DNA from: Methanosarcina barkeri MS
GTDB lineage: Archaea > Halobacteriota > Methanosarcinia > Methanosarcinales > Methanosarcinaceae
Length of the DNA: 64,000 nucleotides
Assembly: GCF_000970025.1 (NCBI RefSeq)
Contig: NZ_CP009528.1
Location: 2,219,168-2,283,167, forward strand
Direction of reading: 5' to 3'
In this document: piece after piece, positions 19,398-27,759 of the stretch
Position numbering within the stretch: position 1 is the stretch's first letter
Layout of the letters: every line of letters begins with the position of its first letter
Program-made: the position numbers and the translations under genes
The notes under the pieces: generated by a model
What the model saw: only the letters and a program-made list of their open reading frames with translations
Told to the model about the DNA's origin: nothing
Databases searched by the model: none

Positions 19398-19637
19398 ATG
19401 ACTGTAAAAGATGATATTCACGGGCAGATCGTTGCAGGCCTTAAAGATGCAAAGTTTCCTATAAATACCCCTGAAGAACTGCTTGCTGCATTTCCTGCAG
19501 GTGCGGATACTACATGCAGGTCGGGCAACCTTGAAGTTACTGCAGGAGAAGCAGGAAAATTGCTGACTCCAGCAGATTTTCCATTCAGAGACGCAAAAAA
19601 AGTAGCAGACACAATAGTTGAAAGAGCAGGGCTTTAA
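19398..19637 (+). CDS. MTH865-like family small protein
   Basis: The 79-residue protein matches the archaeal MTH865 fold family along its length: DIHGQIVAGLKDAKFPINTP, ELLAAFPAGADT, LTPADFPF and ADTIVERAGL at the end. The family is a small EF-hand-like helical bundle with no known reaction. A clear GAGGAG ribosome binding site supports the ATG. A T-rich run after the stop suits termination. An upstream gap of about 290 bp probably holds its own promoter (TATATAAAT near 19258). Confidence 0.85.
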   Translation: MTVKDDIHGQIVAGLKDAKFPINTPEELLAAFPAGADTTCRSGNLEVTAGEAGKLLTPADFPFRDAKKVADTIVERAGL

Positions 19638-19774
19638 GTTCTGCCCTTTTATTTAAGACTTCTCTTTTCTTTTTTCTTTTGCTCTTCGTTCTTCTATCTT
19701 ATCTTCACCTATGTCTCTCACACTCCATTTCATCGACATAGTTATGGCTTCAGCTTGAGAAAATATCAACCATG

Positions 19775-19913
19775 TTTGTAAAATAGAATACCGTAGTAAA
19801 AGTTAGAGTAATTAGGCAAGAATCAGGATATTTGTAAAATAGAATACCGTAGTAAAAGTTAGAGTAATTAGGCAAGAATCAGGATATAAGTAATACTATT
19901 TCTTCAATTCCGG
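19775..19913. repeat. 56-bp tandem duplication plus first copy of a 60-bp marker-8 upstream repeat
   Basis: Two exact 56-bp units lie at 19775-19830 and 19831-19886. Bases 19853-19913 recur almost unchanged at 21100-21160, directly upstream of the second marker-8 gene, starting AAAAGTTAGAGTAATTAGGC and ending TCTTCAATTCCGGA. The rest of 19638-20039 shows no gene. Confidence 0.9.
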
Positions 19914-20039
19914 AATTGCAGGATAACATAAGAAGTTCTTTAAATTTTGAGTAATTAGTTTACAAATCTATATATTTTGTAAACTAAGACGAAATGTCTA
20001 AAACTGCCAGGTAAAGGACATTTTGTTCAAAATCTAAAT

Positions 20040-20795
20040 TTAAACCTTTCCTAAGTAACTACGGGTTATATTAGGCAAAATTATTTTATTATTTTTACTA
20101 TACTTCACGAACAGTTTAGTTATTGCATCAACAAACTCATCATAATTAGAATCAGTGTTTTTTGGGGCATAAGAAGCTGATAAATTTCGCCCAATGAAAC
20201 TCTCTAAATTATACTCCAGATCATTTCGAAATGTATGATATTCATATTTTCCATCGCGAAAAAATTGTTTATATACATCAGAGTTCTTCTCTATTCCTCC
20301 ACTGAAACCTTTAAATGAAGGGCAGAGATCTTTACATATCTCTGCATTCTCGATAACCAGTTTGCTCGAAAAATCCCTACTATTCCAAACAAGTGCTACA
20401 TTCGAATTTGGTTTTAATATCCGGATACACTCCTTTTTAAATTGTAGTTTATCGAACCAGTGAAAAGCTTGTGCAACAGTAATTAAATCAATGCTATAAC
20501 TCTTCAAGCCTGTACTTTCAGCAGTACCATTAATTGAAACAAAATTAGAGTAACTATTTAATTGCTTTTCTGCAATATTTCTCATATCGTCATTTGGCTC
20601 AACTGCAATTACATTTAAATTATTTATAAGTAGTTGCTGCGTCAAAACACCTGTACCTGAACCTATATCTGCAACGATTTGATCTGACGTTAAACTATTG
20701 TAAGAAACTAAATAATTAATATATTCCTTCGGATAGTGAGGACGATATTTAGAATAGATATCTGCTTTACCAGTAAATTTTTTTGTTGTTTCCAT
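20040..20795 (-). CDS. Class I SAM-dependent methyltransferase
   Basis: About 251 residues with a Rossmann methyltransferase core: motif I IVADIGSGTGVLTQQLL near residue 40, an acidic residue in NVIAVEPNDDM, and a post-motif VAQAFHWFD. The AQAFHWF segment is typical of the UbiE/Methyltransf_11-like group acting on small molecules. The substrate is unknown. I prefer ATG 20795 over TTG 20804. The gene is AT-rich and reads against its neighbours. It sits between two copies of a repeat belonging to the marker-8 promoter, so it may be a later insertion. Confidence 0.8.
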   Translation of the reverse strand: METTKKFTGKADIYSKYRPHYPKEYINYLVSYNSLTSDQIVADIGSGTGVLTQQLLINNLNVIAVEPNDDMRNIAEKQLNSYSNFVSINGTAESTGLKSYSIDLITVAQAFHWFDKLQFKKECIRILKPNSNVALVWNSRDFSSKLVIENAEICKDLCPSFKGFSGGIEKNSDVYKQFFRDGKYEYHTFRNDLEYNLESFIGRNLSASYAPKNTDSNYDEFVDAITKLFVKYSKNNKIILPNITRSYLGKV

Positions 20796-21099
20796 GCAAA
20801 TCAATCCGTTCTAGAATTAAAGTGCTTTCGGCGCTAAAAAGCTGTATCAAAAGTTAAGTAAGATATAACTGGCTTAACTTACTTCTTCTGCTATAAAAAA
20901 ACTGACTGCGAGTTAATGAATGTTGACAAAGTTATGTTTTTTGTTTAATTACCGAGTTTTTTCGGCAAAAGTTATGCATCAGAAGAAGCGAAAAATTCTA
21001 TTCTAGCGGCGAAGAATAAGGGGATGAGAGTAATTCCAAATTTATAGAACTTGTGTGACACTGCCGATCATATTGTTTGTGAGATAAAATAACCATATT

Positions 21100-21160
21100 A
21101 AAAGTTAGAGTAATTAGGCAAGAATCAGAATATAAGTAATACTATTTCTTCAATTCCGGA
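21100..21160. repeat. Second copy of the 60-bp marker-8 upstream repeat
   Basis: Near-identical to 19853-19913 (one A/G difference seen). It ends at the GGA that begins the ribosome binding region of the second marker-8 gene, so it probably contains that gene's core promoter. Confidence 0.85.
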
Positions 21161-21173
21161 AGGTGTGTTTAAA

Positions 21174-22025
21174 ATGCCTCACATAATGGAAATGATGGGT
21201 AAAGCCAGAGTAGTCGTAAAAGACGGCAAGGTTGTGGAAGTCGGAGCCCCTGAAGTCGAACGGTGCCCACTTTTTGTCAAGCTGCGGGGAGTCCAGAAGA
21301 TGACTCCGGAGGAAATCCGGAAAAATATGGAGTCCAGGATCAGCGAGTTAGGAATGTTTACAGAAAATCGTAAGCTCGAGTTTGAAACAACCGTTGTTGC
21401 TTTTGGCGCTTCAGAAGTAATGATGAGTGGTCTCAACAGTAGTTCTCTTGAGACAACCGTAACCGCCTGTGATGGCGCAGGGACCGTTATCTCAGGTAAT
21501 CCGTCCCTGGTCCAGGGAATTGGAGGCAGGATGTCCGGTCTGGTTGAAACCGAGCCAATAGATGCGGTTATTAAGGGAATTGAAGAGCGTGGAGGAACTG
21601 TGCTTGATCCCTCAACCGCAGTCATTAATCCGGCAGGTGGAGTAAGGAAAGCTTCCGAACTTGGCTACCGAAGGATCGCAGTAACCGTAGCCGACCCAAA
21701 AACCGCAAAAAACCTGAGAAAGCTTGAAACCGAACTTGGTCTTGACCTGATAATAATTGCCGTACATGTTACGGGACTAAGCAGGGAAGAAGCTCAGGAA
21801 ATTCTTGAAAACTCAGATATCGTAATTAGCTGTGCTTCCAGGCACATAAGGGAACTTGCAAAGCCTCTTGTTCAGGTTGCAGCTGCAATCCCACTTTTTG
21901 CCCTCACTCAGAAAGGAAAAGAACTTGTAATCGAGAGGGCAAAGGATATTCAGAGCCCAATTCTGATCAATACTATGAAGCTGCCTGTGCTGCCTGCACA
22001 TAAGCAGCCGAAGAATCTTGTTTAA
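21174..22025 (+). CDS. Methanogenesis marker protein 8 (DUF2099 family), copy 2
   Basis: A close paralog of the gene at 16686, aligned from MPHIMEMMGKARVVVKDGKV to NTMKLPVLPAHKQPK. ATG 21174 is preferred over GTG 21165 because it matches the paralog and has GGAAGGTG upstream. Relative to copy 1 it has a small insertion (ETTVVAFGASEV against EDFVGFGASEV). Conserved Cys residues at CPLF, TACDGAG and ISCAS are kept in both. Methanogens usually have a single marker 8, so this is a lineage-specific duplication whose copies may differ in regulation. Confidence 0.9.
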   Translation: MPHIMEMMGKARVVVKDGKVVEVGAPEVERCPLFVKLRGVQKMTPEEIRKNMESRISELGMFTENRKLEFETTVVAFGASEVMMSGLNSSSLETTVTACDGAGTVISGNPSLVQGIGGRMSGLVETEPIDAVIKGIEERGGTVLDPSTAVINPAGGVRKASELGYRRIAVTVADPKTAKNLRKLETELGLDLIIIAVHVTGLSREEAQEILENSDIVISCASRHIRELAKPLVQVAAAIPLFALTQKGKELVIERAKDIQSPILINTMKLPVLPAHKQPKNLV

Positions 22026-22192
22026 GGAGAGTAATCTCAGGCAGTAGCTTATTTACTTATTTATATCTGTTATATAATAAGATTGATGATTTTTTGTAAG
22101 ATGTTACAGATTCTGAAATTTTATTGTAATCCATGTTTTCCGGATGTCGGCTGAAGTGATAAGCTAATGCCTGACGAACTGGTTTATACCAA

Positions 22193-22333
22193 TTACTTTT
22201 CTTTCTTTCCTGGCTTTTCTGGCTTGGATGCTTTTTCCTTCTTTGACGACTTACTGGCTGGAACCTTTGTCTGTGTTTTTCCACTGGGTGCACCGGCTTT
22301 TGGACTGTCGCCTATTGTAGATTTTTTTGCCAT
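22193..22333 (-). CDS. Very small Lys/Pro/Ser-rich basic protein
   Basis: ATG 22333 follows a near-perfect AGGAGGTG ribosome binding site by about seven bases, one of the best in the window. The 46-residue product, MAKKSTIGDSPKAGAPSGKT onward to PGKKEK, is highly basic and has no hydrophobic core, like a histone tail. It could bind nucleic acid, but no family is recognised. Beyond its stop another frame continues with WYKPVRQALAYHFSRHPENM, so a frameshift may have split a longer protein with a basic tail; I cannot decide. Confidence 0.55.
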   Translation of the reverse strand: MAKKSTIGDSPKAGAPSGKTQTKVPASKSSKKEKASKPEKPGKKEK

Positions 22334-22610
22334 TTAAAAACACCTCCTAGTTATTATATTAAATAAGTGTTTGAGAATACTGTCATAAAGTTATATATAA
22401 GTTTCCAGCCCAAATGATTGTTTATCATAGGACTTACGAGAATGAACTAAGAGATCAATAGCATTAAACCTCAGCTGTATTTTCAATTTATCTGGAATAA
22501 TAACAATTGAAGAACTCGTTCCCAAAACTAACCTTTATTTTTACATACATAAAAATTTTAAAGAAATTTTCCATCATCGAGTTGTCATTCCGAATTTGAG
22601 ATCTAAAAGC

Positions 22611-22715
22611 ATGTCAAAATTAAACTTGATTCTATAGGATAAGACTCATGCATTTGAACCGAAAAACGGTAGCATTTAATGATTACTGTACTTGATTTTA
22701 TACTTTGAGTGCATA
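22611..22715. repeat. Dispersed repeat, left of M-crystallin
   Basis: It aligns with 23631-23773 with gaps: ATGTCAAAATTAAAC, ATTCTATAGGATAAGACT, CATGCATTTGAACC and GATTTTATACTTTGAGTGC. A third short piece is at 23862-23893. No gene is seen in the rest of 22334-22893 apart from the AT-rich promoter zone. Confidence 0.6.
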
Positions 22716-22893
22716 TCTGTTCAATAACTTGAGGTCACAATCTGGTTGCGGTACCTACAAAATGATTCACAAAAATGATTTAATTTTGACAATATCAAGC
22801 TATCTGCCAGTAAAAAAATGATTGAAAAATTAAAAAAGTATTAAACCTATATTTTAACAGTGTTAAACATAAATTTTGGGAGTATGGTATTGT

Positions 22894-23241
22894 ATGGGAA
22901 AAGAGATATTCGATGCAGTGAGGAAGACATTGTATGTTTTACTGCTGGCCTTTTTTATGATGTCTGCAACAGCCGGGACAGTAAGTGCAGCAGAAGTAAT
23001 TGTATATGAGCATGTTAACTTTGGGGGAGAAAGCTTTGACGCTACTTCTGATCAACCAAGCGCGGGAGGTAACCTGAACGACAAAATATCATCAATTAAG
23101 GTCAAGTCAGGCACATGGCGATTCTATGAATATATAAATTATGGAGGCCGCTATTGGGATTTTGGACCAGGAGAATATGCCTCTGTGGAAAGTGTTGGTA
23201 TACCCGACGATTCAATTTCGTCTTTTAAACTCGTCAGTTAA
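22894..23241 (+). CDS. M-crystallin: secreted calcium-binding beta/gamma-crystallin domain protein
   Basis: After a signal peptide (LLLAFFMMSATAGTVSAAE) the mature domain starts AEVIVYEHVNFGGESFDATS and contains the two Greek-key calcium motifs NDKISS and DDSISS. It closely matches the M-crystallin described from Methanosarcina acetivorans, a two-site Ca2+-binding beta/gamma-crystallin. One domain of about 85 residues is present, as in that protein. ATG 22894 is preferred, with GGGAG about 11 bases upstream; TTG 22876 is an alternative. The gene is flanked by copies of a dispersed repeat, which may have moved or duplicated this block. Confidence 0.9.
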   Translation: MGKEIFDAVRKTLYVLLLAFFMMSATAGTVSAAEVIVYEHVNFGGESFDATSDQPSAGGNLNDKISSIKVKSGTWRFYEYINYGGRYWDFGPGEYASVESVGIPDDSISSFKLVS

Positions 23242-23387
23242 TTAAATTTAAAAAAGTATTTCCTAGAACACAATCTTTCGTAGAAATTAACATGGTTGAA
23301 TAAAAATTGGTCGTCCATAAAAATTGGTTGTCCAGTGTTATATTCTTGATGATTTAAAGCACTGAAAGTTAGAAGAGCTTGTAGTGT

Positions 23388-23576
23388 TCAATTTGAATCT
23401 ATAATCCCTATTTCTCTTACAGGTGTATTTTTACATTCAACTCTTTTTCCATCTTTTACTTTAATCTCGCATGCTCTCTGCATAAGCTGAAATGAGTACA
23501 GTAGAAGCGCGGTATACGTCGTAATTAAAAGTTGATTTTCCGAAAGTTGTGAGTTTAATGCTATTGGTTTTGTAAC
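23388..23576 (-). pseudogene. C-terminal remnant of an unidentified protein
   Basis: Between a TGA and the TGA at 23388 one frame reads TKPIALNSQLSENQLLITTY, TALLLYSFQLMQRACEIKV, KDGKRVECKNTP and VREIGIID, which looks like real protein. It has no start. It may be the end of a transposase or of a lost gene; the neighbouring repeat element favours the former. Confidence 0.4.
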
Positions 23577-23625
23577 TCAAATGTATACGTCCCGGGATTA
23601 AACTTCCAATTTTATAAAATACTAA

Positions 23626-23841
23626 GAGTGTGTCTTAAAATTAAATCTGGTTCTATAGTTGGGATAGGACTTATGCATTTAAATTGATAAACGGAGTGTT
23701 AAACTATTAATGTCCAAGACGAAAGTTTAAACCATGATGTTTATTGTGTTTGATTTTATACATCTAGTGCGTAATATGAATTTAAACGGAACGTTGCCCA
23801 TTATCCAATTGTATAAATGATTTGAATTTTAAGACAGCCTC
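23626..23841. mobile_element. 216-bp candidate MITE with imperfect terminal inverted repeats
   Basis: The left end GAGTGTGTCTTAAAATTA and the inverted right end GAGGCTGTCTTAAAATTC match at 15 of 18 positions. Internal sequence is shared with 22611-22715. No coding sequence is visible. Confidence 0.5.
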
Positions 23842-23910
23842 GAAATCAGTAACAACGCCGAATGTACTTGATTTCATACATTTGGTGCGTAAGCCTATAT
23901 TTTCAAACAT

Positions 23911-26900
23911 TTACGGTAAATTTGGAAATCTCTTGCGATAAGACTCATCACCCATATATTCTTTCCATTCATCTGGCGTAAGATTACGGGTTAGACGATT
24001 GCTAGCTTCGTCTATCAAATCTTCTGTATCAGATATCCATAACTTTGCTGTCCACAACTTTGCCGTACTGTCAACACTCGCCGTTGCGATGTATTTTCCA
24101 TCAGGACTAAAAACAACATTATTCACACCACTATCATGTCCCAAGTAAGAAATTTGTTTGCCTGTAGATACGTTCCATAAACGTGCTGTATTATCATTGC
24201 TTGCTGTAGCAATGTATTTTCCATCAGGACTGAAAACAACACTATTTACCGGACCATTATGGTTCAAAACAAAAATTTGTTTACCAGTAGTTGTATCCCA
24301 TACGCGTGCCGTATAATCAAAACTCGCCGTAGCAATATATTTACCACCAGGACTGAAAACAACACTATTTACCGGACCATTATGGTTCAAAACAAAAATC
24401 TGTTTACCTGTAGCTGTATCCCATAGACATGCTGTATTATCGTAACTCGCCGTAGCAATATGTTTTCCATCAAGACTGAAAACAACACTATTTACCCTAC
24501 CAGCATGGTTCAGAGGAGGAAAAATTGGTTTACCTGTAGCTGTATCCCATAGACATGCTGTTTTGTCATCACTTGCCGTAGCAATATATTTTCCATCAGG
24601 ACTGAAGATAACACTATTTACCGGACCATTATGGTTCAAAACAATAATCTGTTTACCTGTAGCTGTATTCCATACTCCTGCTGTTTTGTCAGCACTTGCC
24701 GTTGCGATGTATTTTCCATCCGGACTGAAAACAACACTATTTACCCAACCAGCATGGTTCAGAATAAAGATTTGTTTACCTGTATATTCATCCCGTAAAC
24801 GTGCTGTATTGTCGTTGCTCGCCGTTGCGATGTATTTTCCATCCGGACTGAAAACAACACTATTTACCCAACCAGCATGGTTTAGAACAAATATTTTTTC
24901 ATCTGTAATTGTATTCCATACAGATGATGTATTGTCAGCACTCGCCGTAGCAATGTATTTTCCATCAGGATTGAAGATAACACTATTTACCGGACCATCA
25001 TGGTTCAGAACAGAAATCTGTTTACCTGTAGATACATCCCATAAATGTGCTGTTTTGTCAGCACTCGCCGTTGCGATGTATTTTCCATCCGGACTGAAAA
25101 CAACACTATTTACCCAACCGGCATGGTTCAAAACAAAATTTATTTCACCTGTAATTGTATTCCATACAGATGATGTATTGTCAGCACTCGCCGTTGCGAT
25201 GTATTTTCCATCCGGACTGAAAACAACACTATTTACCGAACCATCATGCTTTAATAGGGCAAAATTTTTTTCACCTGTAGTCATGTTCCATACACCTGCT
25301 GTTTTGTCATCACTCGCCGTAGCAATATATTTTCCATTCGGACTAAAAACAACACTATTTACTGGACCATCGTGTTTGAGGGGGTCCAAAATTTGTTTAC
25401 CTGTAGCTGCATTCCATACACCTGCTGTTTTGTCAGAACTCGCTGTGGCAATGTATTTTCCATCAGGACTAAATACAACACTATTTACCCTACCAGCATG
25501 GTTCAAAACAAAAATTTGTTTGCCTGTAGATACGTTCCATAAACGTGCTGTTTTGTCATCACTTGCCGTAGCAACATATTTTCCATCAGGACTGAAAACA
25601 ACATTACGCACCGGACCAGCATGGTTCAGAACAAAGATTTGTTTGCCTGTAGATACGTTCCATAAACGTGCTGTCTTGTCATTACTTGCCGTTGCGATGT
25701 ATTTTTCATCAGGACTGAAAACAACACTATTTACCCTACCAGTATGGTTCAGAACAAAAATTTGTTTACCTGTAGATACGTTCCATAAACGTGCTGTTTT
25801 GTCATCACTTGCCGTAGCAACATATTTTCCATCAGGACTGAAAACAACATTACGCACCGGACCAGCATGGTTCAGAACAAAGATTTGTTTACCTGTATAT
25901 GCATCCCATAAACGTGTTGTATTGTCATTGCTCGCCGTTGCAACGTATTTTCCATCAGGACTGAAAACAATATTATTCACATCACTACCATGTTTCAGAA
26001 TCATAACACGATGAGGTATGAACAATAATCCCTGACGTATTAAATGATCAGCAGTCGATGTTACATGAATTTTAAATGATTCGATAGCAAGAAGAACACT
26101 TTTATCTAGATTTCCGGGGTCTCCCTGAAGACGGTTGGAATTTAAATTTAAATCCGAAGCAAGAGCTTTTTCAGCATTTTCTTTTGCCTGTTGCCATTCA
26201 CAGAATGCGAATCCAGCTAGAATTAAAACAATAATAGAAAAAGCCGCGAGTCCTTTTTTCTCTAGCTTTTCTTTCTCTGCCAGTTCTTTCTCTACTCGTA
26301 GTTCTTTTTCTACTCGTTTTCTCTCTGCTCTTTCTTTCTCTAACCGTTCTTTCTCTAGCTGCTCTTTCTCAGCCCATTCTTTCTCCGCGCGTTCTTTCTC
26401 TGCGCGCTCTTTCTCTACCCGTTTTTTATCTGCCAGTTTATCATTAAAAACCTTGTTAGAAGATTGTATTGGTTTGATAAACCCGTCATGTGTTAGCTCA
26501 TACCAGCGTGCACCTGCCCTCCACTCTGCTCTAATGAGGTGCATGCTTTCAAGCACATCAATAGCTGCATTGGAAACACCACAGGTGAACTCTGGAGCTC
26601 TGTACACCATCCCTCTAGTTCCCATCGCCGTTATTAACACTTCACCGCAAAGTCTGCGCAGCCCTTCCTCATCAATGTGTGCCTTCTCTGCAGCTGCCCT
26701 TATAGCCTCTTCGTAAAATCTGTAAAGTTCCTGTTCTACGTTGCCATAGGTTTTCAGGTGCTGAAATGTAATTTGCGTTACATCTGGAGGTAATTCTCGC
26801 CAGAGGTTCTGGCATACTACCTGAAGCTGCACAGCCTCTATGAATTCTCCTGTTACCTCAGCTGTCTCTCCAGGTGTCGTTTCAACTCGAATCTTTAGCA

Positions 26901-27621
26901 AATCTTCAACAAGTTTTTCTGCCACGCCTTCTGCAAAAGAGCGGCCAGTATATCTCAAAGGCTCTTTGATTGCCAGAAGGGCAGCCTCACTGCGAAGACG
27001 TTCCATGTGAAAACGCGTCCGTAATCTTTCGGGAAGAAGATATGCATAAGGGTCTAGCTGGGCTATGAAATCTTCCCGCATGACAAAAACCACCCTTAAA
27101 AGAGGATCTGCTTCCAGAGCAGCACTTACTTGCTCAAAAAAACCCTCTCTATCTTTCCAGCGGTCTTGATATAAAGAGAATATTTCCTCAAACTGATCGA
27201 AGATAATTGCACGGGGTAAAGGCATGCTATCTTCGTCCAGCATATGCTCCAGTTCAGTCAAAAAATCAACAAGTTTCATTTTAGCCAGGCGCTCAACATC
27301 ATATTCATCTTCAACCCAGCTTGTGAGAGTATTAAAGACATATATATTCGAAATCTCGTCAGGTTTTATATTTTCCAAAATTGTGCCTTTAACTCGAGCT
27401 ACAGGGAAAACTTCAAACTGGTTTTCCTCAAGAAGGGGAATAAGTCCTGCATTGAGAAGGGAAGTCTTACCTGCACCAGACTGGGCATAGACAAGAACCA
27501 GATTATGTGCAATGACTATGGAAAGGAGATCCCGAGCTTCACGATCTCTTCCGAAAAAGATGAATTTATCTTCCTGTTCAAAAGGTCGAGGGCCCACGTA
27601 AGCCTGGAATTCAGGTTCCAC
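23911..27621 (-). CDS. nSTAND-type NTPase with coiled coil, membrane helix and 16 WD40 repeats
   Basis: The 1236-residue protein starts with the nSTAND signature YVGPRPFEQEDKFIFFGRD. The P-loop QSGAGKTSLLNAG follows at 47-59 and Walker B RAIIFDQFEE at 137-146, then a helical region to about 385. Residues 387-455 are a highly charged coiled coil built of EKERAEKE-type units. One membrane helix, GLAAFSIIVLILAGFAF, is near 457-473. From about 537 to 1205 run 16 WD40 repeats of 41-42 residues, enough for two propellers. By family knowledge the propeller senses a trigger and the NTPase oligomerises to switch on an effector, here probably the SIR2-CHAT protein encoded upstream. GTG start with GGGAGG upstream. 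Confidence 0.9.
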   Translation of the reverse strand: MEPEFQAYVGPRPFEQEDKFIFFGRDREARDLLSIVIAHNLVLVYAQSGAGKTSLLNAGLIPLLEENQFEVFPVARVKGTILENIKPDEISNIYVFNTLTSWVEDEYDVERLAKMKLVDFLTELEHMLDEDSMPLPRAIIFDQFEEIFSLYQDRWKDREGFFEQVSAALEADPLLRVVFVMREDFIAQLDPYAYLLPERLRTRFHMERLRSEAALLAIKEPLRYTGRSFAEGVAEKLVEDLLKIRVETTPGETAEVTGEFIEAVQLQVVCQNLWRELPPDVTQITFQHLKTYGNVEQELYRFYEEAIRAAAEKAHIDEEGLRRLCGEVLITAMGTRGMVYRAPEFTCGVSNAAIDVLESMHLIRAEWRAGARWYELTHDGFIKPIQSSNKVFNDKLADKKRVEKERAEKERAEKEWAEKEQLEKERLEKERAERKRVEKELRVEKELAEKEKLEKKGLAAFSIIVLILAGFAFCEWQQAKENAEKALASDLNLNSNRLQGDPGNLDKSVLLAIESFKIHVTSTADHLIRQGLLFIPHRVMILKHGSDVNNIVFSPDGKYVATASNDNTTRLWDAYTGKQIFVLNHAGPVRNVVFSPDGKYVATASDDKTARLWNVSTGKQIFVLNHTGRVNSVVFSPDEKYIATASNDKTARLWNVSTGKQIFVLNHAGPVRNVVFSPDGKYVATASDDKTARLWNVSTGKQIFVLNHAGRVNSVVFSPDGKYIATASSDKTAGVWNAATGKQILDPLKHDGPVNSVVFSPNGKYIATASDDKTAGVWNMTTGEKNFALLKHDGSVNSVVFSPDGKYIATASADNTSSVWNTITGEINFVLNHAGWVNSVVFSPDGKYIATASADKTAHLWDVSTGKQISVLNHDGPVNSVIFNPDGKYIATASADNTSSVWNTITDEKIFVLNHAGWVNSVVFSPDGKYIATASNDNTARLRDEYTGKQIFILNHAGWVNSVVFSPDGKYIATASADKTAGVWNTATGKQIIVLNHNGPVNSVIFSPDGKYIATASDDKTACLWDTATGKPIFPPLNHAGRVNSVVFSLDGKHIATASYDNTACLWDTATGKQIFVLNHNGPVNSVVFSPGGKYIATASFDYTARVWDTTTGKQIFVLNHNGPVNSVVFSPDGKYIATASNDNTARLWNVSTGKQISYLGHDSGVNNVVFSPDGKYIATASVDSTAKLWTAKLWISDTEDLIDEASNRLTRNLTPDEWKEYMGDESYRKRFPNLP
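24020..26015 (-). repeat. Array of 16 near-identical 123-126 bp WD40-coding repeats
   Basis: Adjacent units share long identical DNA stretches: the core encoding VNSVVFSPDGKYIATAS is almost invariant, and two 246-bp apart blocks near 25531 and 25778 are nearly identical for over 100 bp. Differences concentrate in codons for the residue pair after NH and in the codon before the conserved Asp of TASxD. This pattern fits recent duplication and gene conversion. Confidence 0.95.
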
Positions 27622-27622
27622 A

Positions 27623-27667
27623 ATTGAAAGCCTCCCATCGTGTTCTCAATTCTGCAGAAAATTCATG
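27623..27667 (-). pseudogene. Remnant of a SIR2-domain gene end fused to the NTPase start
   Basis: These 45 bases match 28390-28434 inside the SIR2-CHAT gene at 43 positions. On the minus strand they read HEFSAELRTRWEAFN, the last part of the SIR2 domain, and the frame then stops inside the first codons of the NTPase gene. A SIR2-type gene once ended here, overlapping the NTPase start. It also supplies the NTPase ribosome binding site. Confidence 0.75.
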
Positions 27668-27759
27668 GTATATCATCCTTAACCCCCCGGAGCTTATTTA
27701 AACCTGGAATTTAAACGACAATCTGATCGTCTTAATCCTTATTTGTTGGGTTGTGACAA

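Noticed and set aside
24563..26014. Long plus-strand open frame of 483 codons with repeated residues
   Set aside because: It is the antisense shadow of the WD40 array; its periodicity follows the repeats of the real minus-strand gene.
26135..26716. Plus-strand Ser/Phe-rich open frame of 193 codons
   Set aside because: Antisense to the coiled-coil part of the NTPase gene; low-complexity by reflection of EKERAEKE codons.
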